Positions 36,400 to 44,853 of a stretch of 64,000 nucleotides of DNA are shown here, one piece after another. Source of the stretch: Filimonas lacunae (GTDB lineage Bacteria > Bacteroidota > Bacteroidia > Chitinophagales > Chitinophagaceae); contig NZ_AP017422.1 in the NCBI RefSeq assembly GCF_002355595.1, forward strand, positions 3,472,001 to 3,536,000, given 5' to 3'. Every line of letters starts with the position of its first letter. The first letter of the stretch is position 1. Below the pieces are notes generated by a model, which saw nothing but the letters and a program-made list of their open reading frames with translations, was not told where the DNA came from and searched no databases. A program made the position numbers and the translations under genes.

Positions 36400-38043
36400 A
36401 TGGACAAGGGCACTGAGGTTACGTTTGATATATTGTTTAGTAACGCATCTATGGGCATTCTTGTAACGAATGAACAAGGCATTATTGTGCTGGCCAATCC
36501 TTTTTTACTTTCCCAGTTTCAATATACAGCATCAGAATTACTGGGGGCTCCCCTGGCAAAATTGATTCCCTCGCGCTTTCATCACAGGCATTCTTCGCAC
36601 GTAGCCAACTATCACACCCATCCTAAAAGCCGTCCAATGGGGTTGGGAATGGATCTGTTCGCCGTTAAAAAGAACGGCGATGAATTTCCGGTAGAGGTAA
36701 GCCTGGGTAACTTTGAAACGCAGAAAGGAAAATTTGTAATAGCTTATGTCAGCGATATCTCCTTACGCAAAAAAGCGGAGGAGGAATTGAAGCATTTGAA
36801 TGAAGAACTGGAAGAAAAAATTGCGGAGCGCACCTCTTCTTTAACCAGTACGGTAAAGCAACTGGCAGAACTGATTACACAAACCGAAGCAAAAGATGTG
36901 GAGCTAAGACGGGTAAACATTTTTTTGCACAACGTATGGGAACATGCGGGCGCTATTATTTTTGCCACAGACCCTGCCGGCACTATCACCCTGTTTAACC
37001 CCTCTGCCGAACTTCACCTGGGCTATAAGGCCAATGAAATTATTCAGCATACTTCCCCGGTTATTTTTCACCAGGAGCAGCAGTTAAAACAAACTGCCAG
37101 AACCCTTTCTGCCGAGGCAGGCTTATCCATAGCTCCCGATTTTGCGGTATACCAGCAAATTGCCCAAACCAACCAACCTAAAGAATTTGAGTTCACCTAT
37201 GTAAGAAAGGATCATTCCACCTTTCCTGTTTCACTCAATATCACTGCCATGCGCAATAAAGAGGGCTGTATTGAAGGCTACCTGGGCATCGCCATAGACA
37301 TTACCGAACGTAAAAAAGCAGAAACGGATTTAAGACTGGCCCTCCATAAAGAAATAGAATTAAGCGAATTAAAATCCCGCTTTGTTTCTATTGCGTCCCA
37401 TGAGTTTCGTACACCATTAAGTACTGTGCTTTCTTCCGCGTACCTAATTTCAAAGTATACAGAGTCGAGCGATCATGCAAAGCGGCAAAAACATGTACAA
37501 CGCATCATTTCATCGGTGAATCTGCTAACAGATATTTTAAATGACTTTTTATCGGTGGGCAAAATTGAAGAAGGTAAAATTATAGTACGGCCCGCCTCTT
37601 TCCAGGTGAAAGAACACATCCAAAACATTGTTAGTGAATTGAATGGCCTGATGAAGAAAGGCCAGAAAATAGTGTATACACACGAAGGATGCACAGAGCT
37701 GACAATGGATGCTACCATGTTAAAACATATAGTACTGAACCTGCTATCCAATGCCATTAAGTTTTCACCGGAAAAAACCATTATTCAGCTAGCCAGCAAA
37801 CAAAACCAGACAGGATTTTGTTTAACATGCAGAGATGAAGGCCTGGGCATATCGGAAGAAGACCAGCAGCACCTGTTTGAGCGTTTCTTCAGGGGAAGCA
37901 ATGTATCCAACATACAGGGAACGGGCCTTGGGCTTCATATTATCAGCAAGTATACCGAACTGATGAACGGAACCATATTCTGCAAAAGCAAATTAAACGA
38001 AGGCACTACATTCGAAATACATTTCGCCATTCAACCATGTTAA
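36400..38043 (+). CDS. Soluble PAS-domain sensor histidine kinase
   Basis: A 547-aa cytoplasmic kinase with no membrane segment. PAS domain 1 spans about residues 8-125 (FSNASMGILVTNEQGIIVLA), then a coiled coil at 127-170, then PAS domain 2 at about 172-305 (FATDPAGTITLFNPSAELHL) with a PAC segment. HisKA follows, with the phospho-acceptor His334 in SIASHEFRTPLSTV, and HATPase_c with NLLSNAIKFS and GTGLGLHII. The architecture matches FixL-type soluble redox/oxygen/ligand sensors; whether a PAS domain binds heme or flavin cannot be told. Its stop codon abuts the ATG of the response regulator at 38044, making a clear two-component pair for the stress island. Confidence 0.93.
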   Translation: MDKGTEVTFDILFSNASMGILVTNEQGIIVLANPFLLSQFQYTASELLGAPLAKLIPSRFHHRHSSHVANYHTHPKSRPMGLGMDLFAVKKNGDEFPVEVSLGNFETQKGKFVIAYVSDISLRKKAEEELKHLNEELEEKIAERTSSLTSTVKQLAELITQTEAKDVELRRVNIFLHNVWEHAGAIIFATDPAGTITLFNPSAELHLGYKANEIIQHTSPVIFHQEQQLKQTARTLSAEAGLSIAPDFAVYQQIAQTNQPKEFEFTYVRKDHSTFPVSLNITAMRNKEGCIEGYLGIAIDITERKKAETDLRLALHKEIELSELKSRFVSIASHEFRTPLSTVLSSAYLISKYTESSDHAKRQKHVQRIISSVNLLTDILNDFLSVGKIEEGKIIVRPASFQVKEHIQNIVSELNGLMKKGQKIVYTHEGCTELTMDATMLKHIVLNLLSNAIKFSPEKTIIQLASKQNQTGFCLTCRDEGLGISEEDQQHLFERFFRGSNVSNIQGTGLGLHIISKYTELMNGTIFCKSKLNEGTTFEIHFAIQPC

Positions 38044-39102
38044 ATGCAAACCATCTTACTTATTGAAGACAATAACGATATCCGTGAAAATATGGCCGAG
38101 ATACTGGAACTGGCAGGTTACCAGGTAATTACAGCGGAAAACGGAAAAATAGGTATTGAACAGGCTAAACAAAAAAATCCCGACCTGATTATCTGTGATA
38201 TTATGATGCCTGTTTTAGATGGATATGGCGTATTACACCTGTTGCAACGTGATCCGGAGCTGCAATCGATTCCTTTCATTTTCTTAACTGCCCGAACAGA
38301 AAGAACAGACATCAGAAAAGGTATGGAAATGGGCGCTGATGACTACATCACTAAACCCTTTGAAGGCACAGAATTATTGAGTGCTGTAGAAAGCAGGCTG
38401 AAAAAAACAGCAATGCTTAAAGCTGACTTTTCCAATAACCTCAACGGCGTAAATGAGTTAATTGAAGTGGCAGCAAACAAAGATTATTTAAGCGAACTCA
38501 AAGAAAACCGCAGCATTAATTATTACAAGAAAAAACAGTTAATATATACCGAAGGAAATCATCCATCCCGCCTCTTCTATATTCAAAAAGGAAAAGTGAA
38601 ATGCTTTAAAAGAAATGAGGAGGGTAAAGAACTGATCCTTAAACTCTATAATGAGGGAGAGTTTTTAGGATATATGCCTTTGCTGGAAGGCATTACCTAC
38701 AAAGAAAGCGCAGAAGCATTGGAGGAAACAGAGCTGGCTGTTATTCCCCGCGCAGAATTTGAAGAATTGGTGAACAGCAACCCATTGGTGATGAAAAAGT
38801 TTATTCATATACTGGCAGTCAACATCCATGAAAATGAAAGCCACTTGCTGGGTTTGGCTTTTCATTCCGTTCGAAAGAAAGTAGCTTTTACTTTAGTTAC
38901 CTTATATAAAAAATACCATACTCCCGGCGATACCGATTTCACCATTGATATCTCCCGGGATAACCTCGCCTCTTTAGCAGGCATTGCCAAAGAATCAATG
39001 ATAAGAACCTTGGGAGATTTTAAAGAGGAAAAGCTTATTCAAATCCAGGACAATCGCATATTTATTTCCAACCTGCATAAACTGGAAACATTAATAGATT
39101 AA
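38044..39102 (+). CDS. Response regulator with REC, cNMP-binding-like and Crp-type HTH domains
   Basis: A 352-aa regulator that fuses an N-terminal receiver domain (residues 1-120; acidic pocket IEDNND, phospho-acceptor Asp52 in LIICDIMMP, Lys in YITKPF) to a Crp-like module: cNMP-binding-like fold at about 150-265 (IYTEGNHPSRLFYIQKGKVK) and winged HTH at about 285-345. The recognition helix reads AKESMIRTLGDFKEE and keeps the Glu and Arg that read the TGA half-site in Crp/Fnr proteins. Phosphorylation by the adjacent kinase presumably switches it on. The (A/T)TGAC-N4-GTCAT palindromes upstream of the stress genes have exactly the Fnr-type 5+4+5 layout, so this protein is their most likely reader (inference). 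Confidence 0.93.
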   Translation: MQTILLIEDNNDIRENMAEILELAGYQVITAENGKIGIEQAKQKNPDLIICDIMMPVLDGYGVLHLLQRDPELQSIPFIFLTARTERTDIRKGMEMGADDYITKPFEGTELLSAVESRLKKTAMLKADFSNNLNGVNELIEVAANKDYLSELKENRSINYYKKKQLIYTEGNHPSRLFYIQKGKVKCFKRNEEGKELILKLYNEGEFLGYMPLLEGITYKESAEALEETELAVIPRAEFEELVNSNPLVMKKFIHILAVNIHENESHLLGLAFHSVRKKVAFTLVTLYKKYHTPGDTDFTIDISRDNLASLAGIAKESMIRTLGDFKEEKLIQIQDNRIFISNLHKLETLID

Positions 39103-39111
39103 ACAGAAGCA

Positions 39112-39492
39112 TTAAAGATAAGCTGCCAGGGAATTATTAAACTCCCTGGCCATCTTGTCAAATTCCCGTTTTAGTTTTCCCATGTCTTTTTCCAGTGTCC
39201 TGAAACTGGTTAACCATTTATAAAAATCATCATCCCCTTCTACGGCTTTCATTTGTTCCCAAAGCGAGGCAATATCATGTCTCAGTAATGCAATTAACTG
39301 ATCCTGGTTAATACACAGTTGTTGATAATGCTCAGCTATTTCTATAAAAGCAGCATGCACTTCATTTTGTAACGCTTTTGCCAAAAGGCCTTTTAGCAAC
39401 ACGTTTTCATTCCTGACCTTTTCCAAAGTAGAAAGCCAGCCTTCAATGATGGCAGCAGCCAGGGGTTTGGTATGGTGTAAATTACAGTTCAT
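39112..39492 (-). CDS. Helical hypothetical protein, paralogue of the 44457 gene product
   Basis: A 126-aa, almost entirely helical soluble protein with heptad patterns at residues 15-50 and 95-120. It has no known domain that I recognise. Residues 54-82 (EHYQQLCINQ, then LRHDI at 70-74 and MK at 81-82) align without gaps with residues 51-79 of the 125-aa product at 44457-44834 (EHFQNLLVVQ, LKHDI, MK), so the two are paralogues inside the same island. Its ATG overlaps the alcohol dehydrogenase stop by four bases (ATGA), making it the third gene of the operon baeRF-adh-orf. A binding or adaptor role in the stress response is possible; nothing is established. Confidence 0.75.
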   Translation of the reverse strand: MNCNLHHTKPLAAAIIEGWLSTLEKVRNENVLLKGLLAKALQNEVHAAFIEIAEHYQQLCINQDQLIALLRHDIASLWEQMKAVEGDDDFYKWLTSFRTLEKDMGKLKREFDKMAREFNNSLAAYL

Positions 39493-40517
39493 GCTATATC
39501 CAGTACTACCCTGCCTTCAATTTTACCTGCCTTCATATTACCCAGTACTGTATTAATATCGTCCAGCTTAGCGGTATGTATGGTGGCTTTAACCTTTCCG
39601 GCTACCGCAAAATCAATAGCTTCCTGCAAATCCATGCGTGTGCCTACAATAGAACCTCTTACTGTATAACGGTTTAACACAGTTTCAAAAATGGGCAAAT
39701 CAAAACTGCCTGGCGGCAGGCCGTTCAACGCTATGGTTCCTTTACGCCTTAATGCCGAAATGCCCTGACTAAATGCTATGGGCGAAACAGCCGTTACCAG
39801 CATGCCATGCATTCCGCCTGTTTCTTTTTGCAAAAACGCTCCGGGGTCCTGCTTCTTTGCATTTACTGTAAGTTCGGCTCCCAGGCTGCTGGCAAATGCC
39901 AGTTTTTCATCATCTACATCTATAGCCGCCACCTGCAAGCCCATTGCTTTGGCATATTGAATGGCCAGATGCCCCAGCCCTCCTATGCCCGAAATACCTA
40001 CCCATTGGCCGGGCCGGGTATCAGTTTCTTTTAAACCTTTATATACCGTTACTCCTGCACAAATAATGGGCGCCATGGCTTTGCAATCTGTTCCTGCCGG
40101 AAAATGGCCTACATAACGCGCATCGGCCACTACATATTCCGCATACCCACCATCTACACTGTAGCCCCCATTTCGCTGATCGTGGCAAAGTGTTTCCCAG
40201 CCTGTAATACAAAATTCACAGCAACCACAGGCACTATACAACCAGGGCACGCCTACTATATCGCCCTCCTTAACGCCCGTTACGTCTGGCCCCAGGGCTA
40301 CCACATAGCCAATAGCCTCGTGTCCGGGAATCAGCGGCAACTTGGGTTTCACCGGCCAATCACCATCTGCCGCATGCAAATCGGTATGACATACGCCACT
40401 GGCTACCACTTTTACCAGTATTTCATGTTTGCCCGGTGCCCTCACTGGCATTTCTTCTATTTGCAGTGGTTTACCAAACTCCCTTACCACAGCGGCCTTC
40501 ATTGTTGTTGGTAACAT
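39489..40517 (-). CDS. adhP: Zinc-dependent alcohol dehydrogenase (AdhP-type)
   Basis: A medium-chain alcohol dehydrogenase of about 342 aa that interconverts alcohols and aldehydes with NAD. Catalytic zinc ligands are in ASGVCHTDLHAADGDW and PGHEAIG. The structural zinc four-Cys lobe is CGCCEFCITGWETLC. The Rossmann nucleotide loop is GIGGLGHLAIQYAKAMG. Two ATG starts are plausible (40517 and 40502); the longer reading MLPTTMKAAVVREFGK is typical. It lies 22 bp after the ribosome-hibernation gene and overlaps the next gene by 4 bp. In this context it probably re-oxidises NADH by fermentation or detoxifies aldehydes when respiration stops. Confidence 0.93.
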   Translation of the reverse strand: MLPTTMKAAVVREFGKPLQIEEMPVRAPGKHEILVKVVASGVCHTDLHAADGDWPVKPKLPLIPGHEAIGYVVALGPDVTGVKEGDIVGVPWLYSACGCCEFCITGWETLCHDQRNGGYSVDGGYAEYVVADARYVGHFPAGTDCKAMAPIICAGVTVYKGLKETDTRPGQWVGISGIGGLGHLAIQYAKAMGLQVAAIDVDDEKLAFASSLGAELTVNAKKQDPGAFLQKETGGMHGMLVTAVSPIAFSQGISALRRKGTIALNGLPPGSFDLPIFETVLNRYTVRGSIVGTRMDLQEAIDFAVAGKVKATIHTAKLDDINTVLGNMKAGKIEGRVVLDIA

Positions 40518-40538
40518 ATCTATAAACAATTAATGGAA

Positions 40539-41636
40539 TTAGAAAAAGCGGATCAATGCAATTTTCTGATAAGCTGTTAACAGACCTTCATCTACAAACT
40601 CTACATCTCCTCCATTTATTAAAACCTGTTCTATTACATCATCTACTGCATCTTTTATGTAAAATGGTGTAGCTACCTCTTCTTCCAAAGGCTCAATTAC
40701 ATCATCAGCCGCTATATCTTTCATAGCAGGATACATAAAATTTTTCTCTACCACCAGCAGACTGCCATTTTTATGTTGGGCATCCCGCCATACATTATGT
40801 ATGCCTGCTGTTATCTTATTTTCATTTACGGCCATAGCCAGTTTATGAAGAACATTTTGCTGGCATACTCTTTTCCAGTTAGCCACATAAGGGGCCAGCA
40901 CTTTACCAATCTCCTGCTCACCTGCCTTTTCAAAAGAGCCGGATACATATTGTATCACACGTTTATGATGATGGCTTATTTGTTTAAAATGCCCGATCAC
41001 CTGCTCAGGACCTAGTATAAATAAAGGCAAATCGTGCGATAACAATACTCTTCCCAAACAGAGATCGGCCAGTAACAGAAACTTGTTCCTATCTATTTCA
41101 TCCTGGCTGGCAGTGTCCGAAAAATTACCAGTTTGGGAAGGCAGGTCGCGATGAACCGCTTCGGTTTCTTTAACGCTATTAATAATATGTATGAACTGGG
41201 TAGTATTACCAATAATAAACCGGTAATGATCTTCATTCAATACTAATACGAGGTATTTATGCAAATCTTTTTTAGAAAATACCAGATCCCTTATTTCGAA
41301 AGTTTCATCAATAATGATCTTTTCCTCTACGGCAATATCCAGGTAGTATATTTTTTGAAATACAGGCGACACATAAATAGCAATGCTTTTTTTATAGGAA
41401 GAATAATCTATTGTGTTGATGGCTTCTTCCAGTTTGGCATTAACTGCCAACACCTTATCCTTCGAATAGTTTTTAGCCAATTGCTTATGTACTGTCAATA
41501 CCGCCAGGTGTAACCGGTGTTTTAATTCATGTTTACCCGCCATTTTAGGTTCAAAAGGCAGAATAATAGATATAGCAGGCATATAATGCGTGGCTTCTAT
41601 CACTTCAGCGGCTTCGGAAAAGAACGGTTGTATCAT
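40539..41636 (-). CDS. baeRF-type ribosome hibernation factor (AOC03_06830-like)
   Basis: A 365-aa protein of the bacterial archaeo-eukaryotic release factor (baeRF3-like) family, recently linked to ribosome hibernation. The N-terminal alpha/beta domain contains AISIILPFEP and ISHHHKRVIQYVSGSFEKAG; the C-terminal eRF1-domain-3-like part includes DDVIEQVLINGGDVEFV and LLTAYQKIALI. It has no signal peptide. It is first in a minus-strand operon with an alcohol dehydrogenase and a small helical protein. A consensus -7 box (minus-strand TAGTTTTG, 41673-41680) lies 36 nt from its ATG, and a Crp/Fnr-type palindrome is centred 51.5 bp further upstream. This fits a role in silencing ribosomes when the two-component system signals stress. 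Confidence 0.8.
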   Translation of the reverse strand: MIQPFFSEAAEVIEATHYMPAISIILPFEPKMAGKHELKHRLHLAVLTVHKQLAKNYSKDKVLAVNAKLEEAINTIDYSSYKKSIAIYVSPVFQKIYYLDIAVEEKIIIDETFEIRDLVFSKKDLHKYLVLVLNEDHYRFIIGNTTQFIHIINSVKETEAVHRDLPSQTGNFSDTASQDEIDRNKFLLLADLCLGRVLLSHDLPLFILGPEQVIGHFKQISHHHKRVIQYVSGSFEKAGEQEIGKVLAPYVANWKRVCQQNVLHKLAMAVNENKITAGIHNVWRDAQHKNGSLLVVEKNFMYPAMKDIAADDVIEPLEEEVATPFYIKDAVDDVIEQVLINGGDVEFVDEGLLTAYQKIALIRFF

Positions 41637-41672
41637 ATTATAGGTTTTATGGTGTTAAACAATCGCATGCTC

Positions 41673-41680
41673 CAAAACTA
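41673..41680 (-). promoter_or_regulatory. -7 promoter box for the baeRF-adh operon
   Basis: The plus-strand bases CAAAACTA read TAGTTTTG on the minus strand, an exact match to the Bacteroidota -7 consensus TAnnTTTG. The palindrome centre at 41731.5 is 51.5 bp upstream of the box. Confidence 0.6.
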
Positions 41681-41723
41681 CACCTGGCGTCATACAACGA
41701 CGATGAGAAGCATCACCGCTACC

Positions 41724-41739
41724 GATGACAGTTGTCATC
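41724..41739. promoter_or_regulatory. Crp/Fnr-type operator palindrome, site a
   Basis: A perfect dyad GATGACAGTTGTCATC (TGAC-N4-GTCA core) lies between the divergent baeRF operon and the first universal stress gene. It is one of three such palindromes, one in each promoter-bearing intergenic region of the island (others 42683-42698 and 48551-48566). A weak box CTCTTTTG (41782-41789) lies 50.5 bp away on the stress-gene side. Confidence 0.65.
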
Positions 41740-41843
41740 ACCTACCGGCATCTAACAATGATAATTCTCATTCCTCCCACGCTCTTTTGTCATTTCTTCC
41801 GGCAGCAAAACGGGGTACATTCAGTGCATAAAAAAATTTTGTC

Positions 41844-42662
41844 ATGAGAAAAGTTGTCATAGCCTTTAACGGCAGCCATTTTTCGGAAGGTGCTTTTGAA
41901 TTTGCACGCAGGATGAATGTGGAGCGCACGATTTTACTTACCGGTATTTTTTTACCTCAGACAGATTATGCTGGCTTATGGAGTTATGCAGGCCCACTGG
42001 GCGGTACTTTATACGACAGACTGCTGGAAGAAGAACACTCGGAAGACCTGGAAAAGAACATAGCTCATTTTGAATGCCTGTGTAATAAACACCAGATTGC
42101 TTATAGCATACACAAAAACTTTTCCGACTTTGCCTTACCCGGCCTGATAAAGGAAACCCGTTTTTCCGATCTGGCTATTATAAGCTGCGAAACCCTCTAT
42201 TCCAATATGGGGAATGAACATTACGAGTATGTAAAAGAATTGCTGCACACCGCGGAATGCCCCGTAATAATGGTTCCCGAGCAATTTACCTACCCTACCG
42301 GCAATATACTGGCCTATGATGGAAGCGAATCGGCAGCCTACGCTATTAAGCAATTCACCTACCTGTTTCCGGAGTGGCACTCACATAAAACCCTGTTGGT
42401 ATACACACAGGAGACCATGCAGGAAATACCCGACGAATTTTATATTAAAGAGCTCACTGCCAGGCATTTCACTGCATTAACTTCTATGGTATTACCCATA
42501 CAGGAAAGTAAATATTTTTCTACCTGGATAAGTGAGCAGCCCGCTTCTATCCTGGTAAGCGGGGCATTTAGCAAATCGTATTTTGCCAGGATGTTTAAGA
42601 AAAGCTTTGTTGCCGATGTACTGAAAGAGCATTTACTACCTGTATTTATGGCACACCGTTAA
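41844..42662 (+). CDS. Universal stress protein, tandem UspA domains (no. 1)
   Basis: A 272-aa cytoplasmic protein built of two UspA-like halves. The first begins KVVIAFNGSHFSEGAFEFAR and ends at AECPVIMVPEQF; the second begins NILAYDGSESAAYAIKQFTY and ends PVFMAHR. The glycine-rich ATP loop near the C-terminus is reduced (SGAFSKSYFARMFKKS), with only part of the G-2x-G-9x-G(S/T) pattern. The ATG at 41844 overlaps the bases of a GTCATGAG half-site. Such proteins help survival under starvation, hypoxia and oxidative stress; the exact partner is not known. It is a single gene with its own upstream palindrome, and a second palindrome follows it. Confidence 0.9.
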   Translation: MRKVVIAFNGSHFSEGAFEFARRMNVERTILLTGIFLPQTDYAGLWSYAGPLGGTLYDRLLEEEHSEDLEKNIAHFECLCNKHQIAYSIHKNFSDFALPGLIKETRFSDLAIISCETLYSNMGNEHYEYVKELLHTAECPVIMVPEQFTYPTGNILAYDGSESAAYAIKQFTYLFPEWHSHKTLLVYTQETMQEIPDEFYIKELTARHFTALTSMVLPIQESKYFSTWISEQPASILVSGAFSKSYFARMFKKSFVADVLKEHLLPVFMAHR

Positions 42663-42682
42663 TATAACAATAATTTATATAA

Positions 42683-42698
42683 GTTGACGAATGTCATT
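42683..42698 (+). promoter_or_regulatory. Crp/Fnr-type operator palindrome, site b
   Basis: GTTGACGAATGTCATT has the core TGAC-N4-GTCA and one imperfect outer pair. The centre at 42690.5 is 51.5 bp upstream of an exact -7 box, the same spacing as at site a. Confidence 0.65.
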
Positions 42699-42741
42699 GT
42701 CACCTATAGCAGGTATCATCGTAATAAGGAAATACAACTAC

Positions 42742-42749
42742 TAGCTTTG
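42742..42749 (+). promoter_or_regulatory. -7 promoter box of the usp2-ldt operon
   Basis: TAGCTTTG matches TAnnTTTG exactly and lies 17 nt before the ATG at 42767, so the leader would be very short. No TTTG is seen at the -33 position, consistent with a promoter that depends on an activator. Confidence 0.65.
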
Positions 42750-42766
42750 GTATCAAACATATTGTT

Positions 42767-43603
42767 ATGGAAAAGATTCTGGTAACGATGGATGCTACAA
42801 AATTGAACAGAAACCTGTTAGATTTTGCAGCTTATGTAGCAAGGCTTACCCATTCCAAAATAACGGGTGTTTTTTTAGAAAGCCCGGAAGCAGAAGAAAT
42901 AGTTCCGGTAAGAAAATCGGTATTGGGTATGCCTTATGTCGACAGCATTGTAGCTGGCAACTTACCAGAAGTAAAAGAACGAAATAAACTTTACAATGAA
43001 AATGTGAAGCTGTTTAAAGAAGCCTGTGATACACGCGGCATTCCTTACTCATTATGTTATAACCACTGCCTGGCCGATATTATTACAGAAAGCCGGTTTG
43101 CAGATGTATTGATTGTAGATGCCGAAATGTCTTTTAACAGCCAGTACGACGGCACTCCCAGCAGTTTTATCAAAGAGGTACTGGCAAAAGCAGAATGCCC
43201 GGTGATTATAGCCCCCTTTCACTTCACCGCCATTGAAGAAATATTGTTTGCTTACGACGGTTCTATGTCCTGTGTTTTTGCCATGAAGCAGTTCACTTAC
43301 CTTTTTCCCGAACTGGCAGATAAAAAGATACGGGTACTGGAAGTAAACGCACACAAAGACAGCGAAATAACTCAAAGAAATAAAGTAGGCGAATGGCTAA
43401 AAATGCACTATTCGTGCATTGGGTTTGAACTATTGCACGGCAATGCCAGTACTTCCCTGCTACAGCAGCTATTGGGCAAGCAGAACACTTTTGTAGTAAT
43501 GGGGGCATTTGGCCGTAACATGTTATCGGGTTTCTTTAAGCACAGCACGGCCGAATTGGTAATACGTACCATTGATCTCCCTGTATTTATTGCTCACCAT
43601 TAA
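42767..43603 (+). CDS. Universal stress protein, tandem UspA domains (no. 2)
   Basis: A 278-aa two-domain Usp. Half one is KILVTMDATKLNRNLLDFAA through AECPVIIAPFHF; half two starts EILFAYDGSMSCVFAMKQFT. The C-terminal ATP-type loop GAFGRNMLSGFFKHST nearly fits G-2x-G-9x-G(S/T), with His in the last Gly position, so nucleotide binding is plausible for this copy. It is the first gene of the long operon usp2-usp3-orf-M50-ldt (gaps of 6 to 19 bp), transcribed from the box at 42742. It is similar to the products at 41844 and 43614, evidence of local duplication. Confidence 0.91.
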   Translation: MEKILVTMDATKLNRNLLDFAAYVARLTHSKITGVFLESPEAEEIVPVRKSVLGMPYVDSIVAGNLPEVKERNKLYNENVKLFKEACDTRGIPYSLCYNHCLADIITESRFADVLIVDAEMSFNSQYDGTPSSFIKEVLAKAECPVIIAPFHFTAIEEILFAYDGSMSCVFAMKQFTYLFPELADKKIRVLEVNAHKDSEITQRNKVGEWLKMHYSCIGFELLHGNASTSLLQQLLGKQNTFVVMGAFGRNMLSGFFKHSTAELVIRTIDLPVFIAHH

Positions 43604-43613
43604 AATTCATACC

Positions 43614-44450
43614 ATGAAAAAGATAATTGCCGCTTTTGATGGCTTTGATTACTCCACCAGCACCGCCCGCTATGCCATTCAGCTGTGCAAAGAATGTAAC
43701 GCACACCTGGTAGGCGTGTTTTTAGATGATGTTACCTATCACAGCTATAAATTGTCGGAAATAACCGGCAATGGTGGCATACGCACCGAAAAATGGGATA
43801 TGCTGGAAGCCGGCGACAAAGAAAAACGCGAAGAAGCGGCAAGTAATTTTGAACATGCCTGTCAGCAGGCAAAAATTGAATATTCCATTCATCATAATAA
43901 ATATGTAGCCATTCATGAGCTACTGCATGAAAGTATATATGCCGATTTGCTGATAGTGAATAAAACAGAAAGCTTTTCGGCTTATGATGAAAAAACACCT
44001 ACCTTTTTCATGCACGAGTTATTGAGCAATGTGCAATGCCCTGTGCTGGTAACCCCACTTACCTATAATCCTATTGAAAAAATAGTACTGTTATACGATG
44101 GCAGCCCGGCATCAGTATTTGCCATACAAAGTTTCAGTTCCTTATTCAGCTCGCTGAAAAGATTACCTGTAGAAGTTTTAACGGTAAAGAACCATAAACA
44201 CAACTTGCATTTGCCTGATAACAAGCTGATGAAAGAATTTATGAAAAGGCATTTTCCGGAAGCAAAATATATGATTACAAGCGGAAATGCAGATGACCAG
44301 ATTTTAGCTTATTTATTAAAACAGCACGAAAATACTTTACTGGTGCTTGGTGCTTACCAACGCAGTAAAATGTCGAGATGGTTTAAAGCCAGCACGGCAG
44401 ACACGCTAATGGAAAACTCCAGTGTTCCTTTATTCATAGCACATAAATAA
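43614..44450 (+). CDS. Universal stress protein, tandem UspA domains (no. 3)
   Basis: A 278-aa two-domain Usp starting MKKIIAAFDGFDYSTSTARY at 43614; upstream in-frame starts would overlap the previous gene. Half one ends VQCPVLVTPLTY; half two begins KIVLLYDGSPASVFAIQSFS. The C-terminal loop GAYQRSKMSRWFKAST lacks the second glycine of the ATP signature, so ATP binding is doubtful. It lies 10 bp after usp2 and 6 bp before the small helical gene, in the same operon. Confidence 0.91.
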   Translation: MKKIIAAFDGFDYSTSTARYAIQLCKECNAHLVGVFLDDVTYHSYKLSEITGNGGIRTEKWDMLEAGDKEKREEAASNFEHACQQAKIEYSIHHNKYVAIHELLHESIYADLLIVNKTESFSAYDEKTPTFFMHELLSNVQCPVLVTPLTYNPIEKIVLLYDGSPASVFAIQSFSSLFSSLKRLPVEVLTVKNHKHNLHLPDNKLMKEFMKRHFPEAKYMITSGNADDQILAYLLKQHENTLLVLGAYQRSKMSRWFKASTADTLMENSSVPLFIAHK

Positions 44451-44456
44451 ACAGTT

Positions 44457-44834
44457 ATGCTAATTCTCAACATAGAAAATTACCACACCGAAATGGAAGA
44501 ATCCATTGATATGCTTTCTTTTTATAACGATGAAATATCCTCGTTGGAAAAGCGGTTGCAGGAAGTAGTGGAAAAAAACACAAAACAACCGATACTGGCA
44601 CAGGTAGAGCATTTTCAAAACCTGCTGGTAGTGCAGAAAGAAAAATTTGCGCAACTAAAACACGACATCCAACGCCAGAAAGTACGGATGAAAGAATATG
44701 TAACCAAAGAAAAAGAACCATTGAGCGATATCCAGGTAAACAGTCATAAACTACGCGAAGAAATACTAATGACCACTAAAATATTTACAGAGACCAAACA
44801 TACCTGTTACCAGTTTTTAGCAAAAGTATTATAA
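44457..44834 (+). CDS. Helical hypothetical protein, paralogue of the 39112 gene product
   Basis: A 125-aa soluble coiled-coil-rich protein with no recognised domain. Residues 51-79 (EHFQNLLVVQ, LKHDI at 67-71, MK at 78-79) match the 39112-39492 product at the same spacing: EH to HD is 18 residues in both. The N-terminal heptads ISSLEKRLQEV also resemble LSTLEKVRNEN of the other protein. It sits inside the usp2-usp3-orf-M50-ldt operon, 6 bp after usp3. Both small proteins are thus co-regulated with stress genes. A structural or adaptor function is possible; none is known. Confidence 0.78.
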   Translation: MLILNIENYHTEMEESIDMLSFYNDEISSLEKRLQEVVEKNTKQPILAQVEHFQNLLVVQKEKFAQLKHDIQRQKVRMKEYVTKEKEPLSDIQVNSHKLREEILMTTKIFTETKHTCYQFLAKVL

Positions 44835-44853
44835 ACCAATTAATACAATTTTT

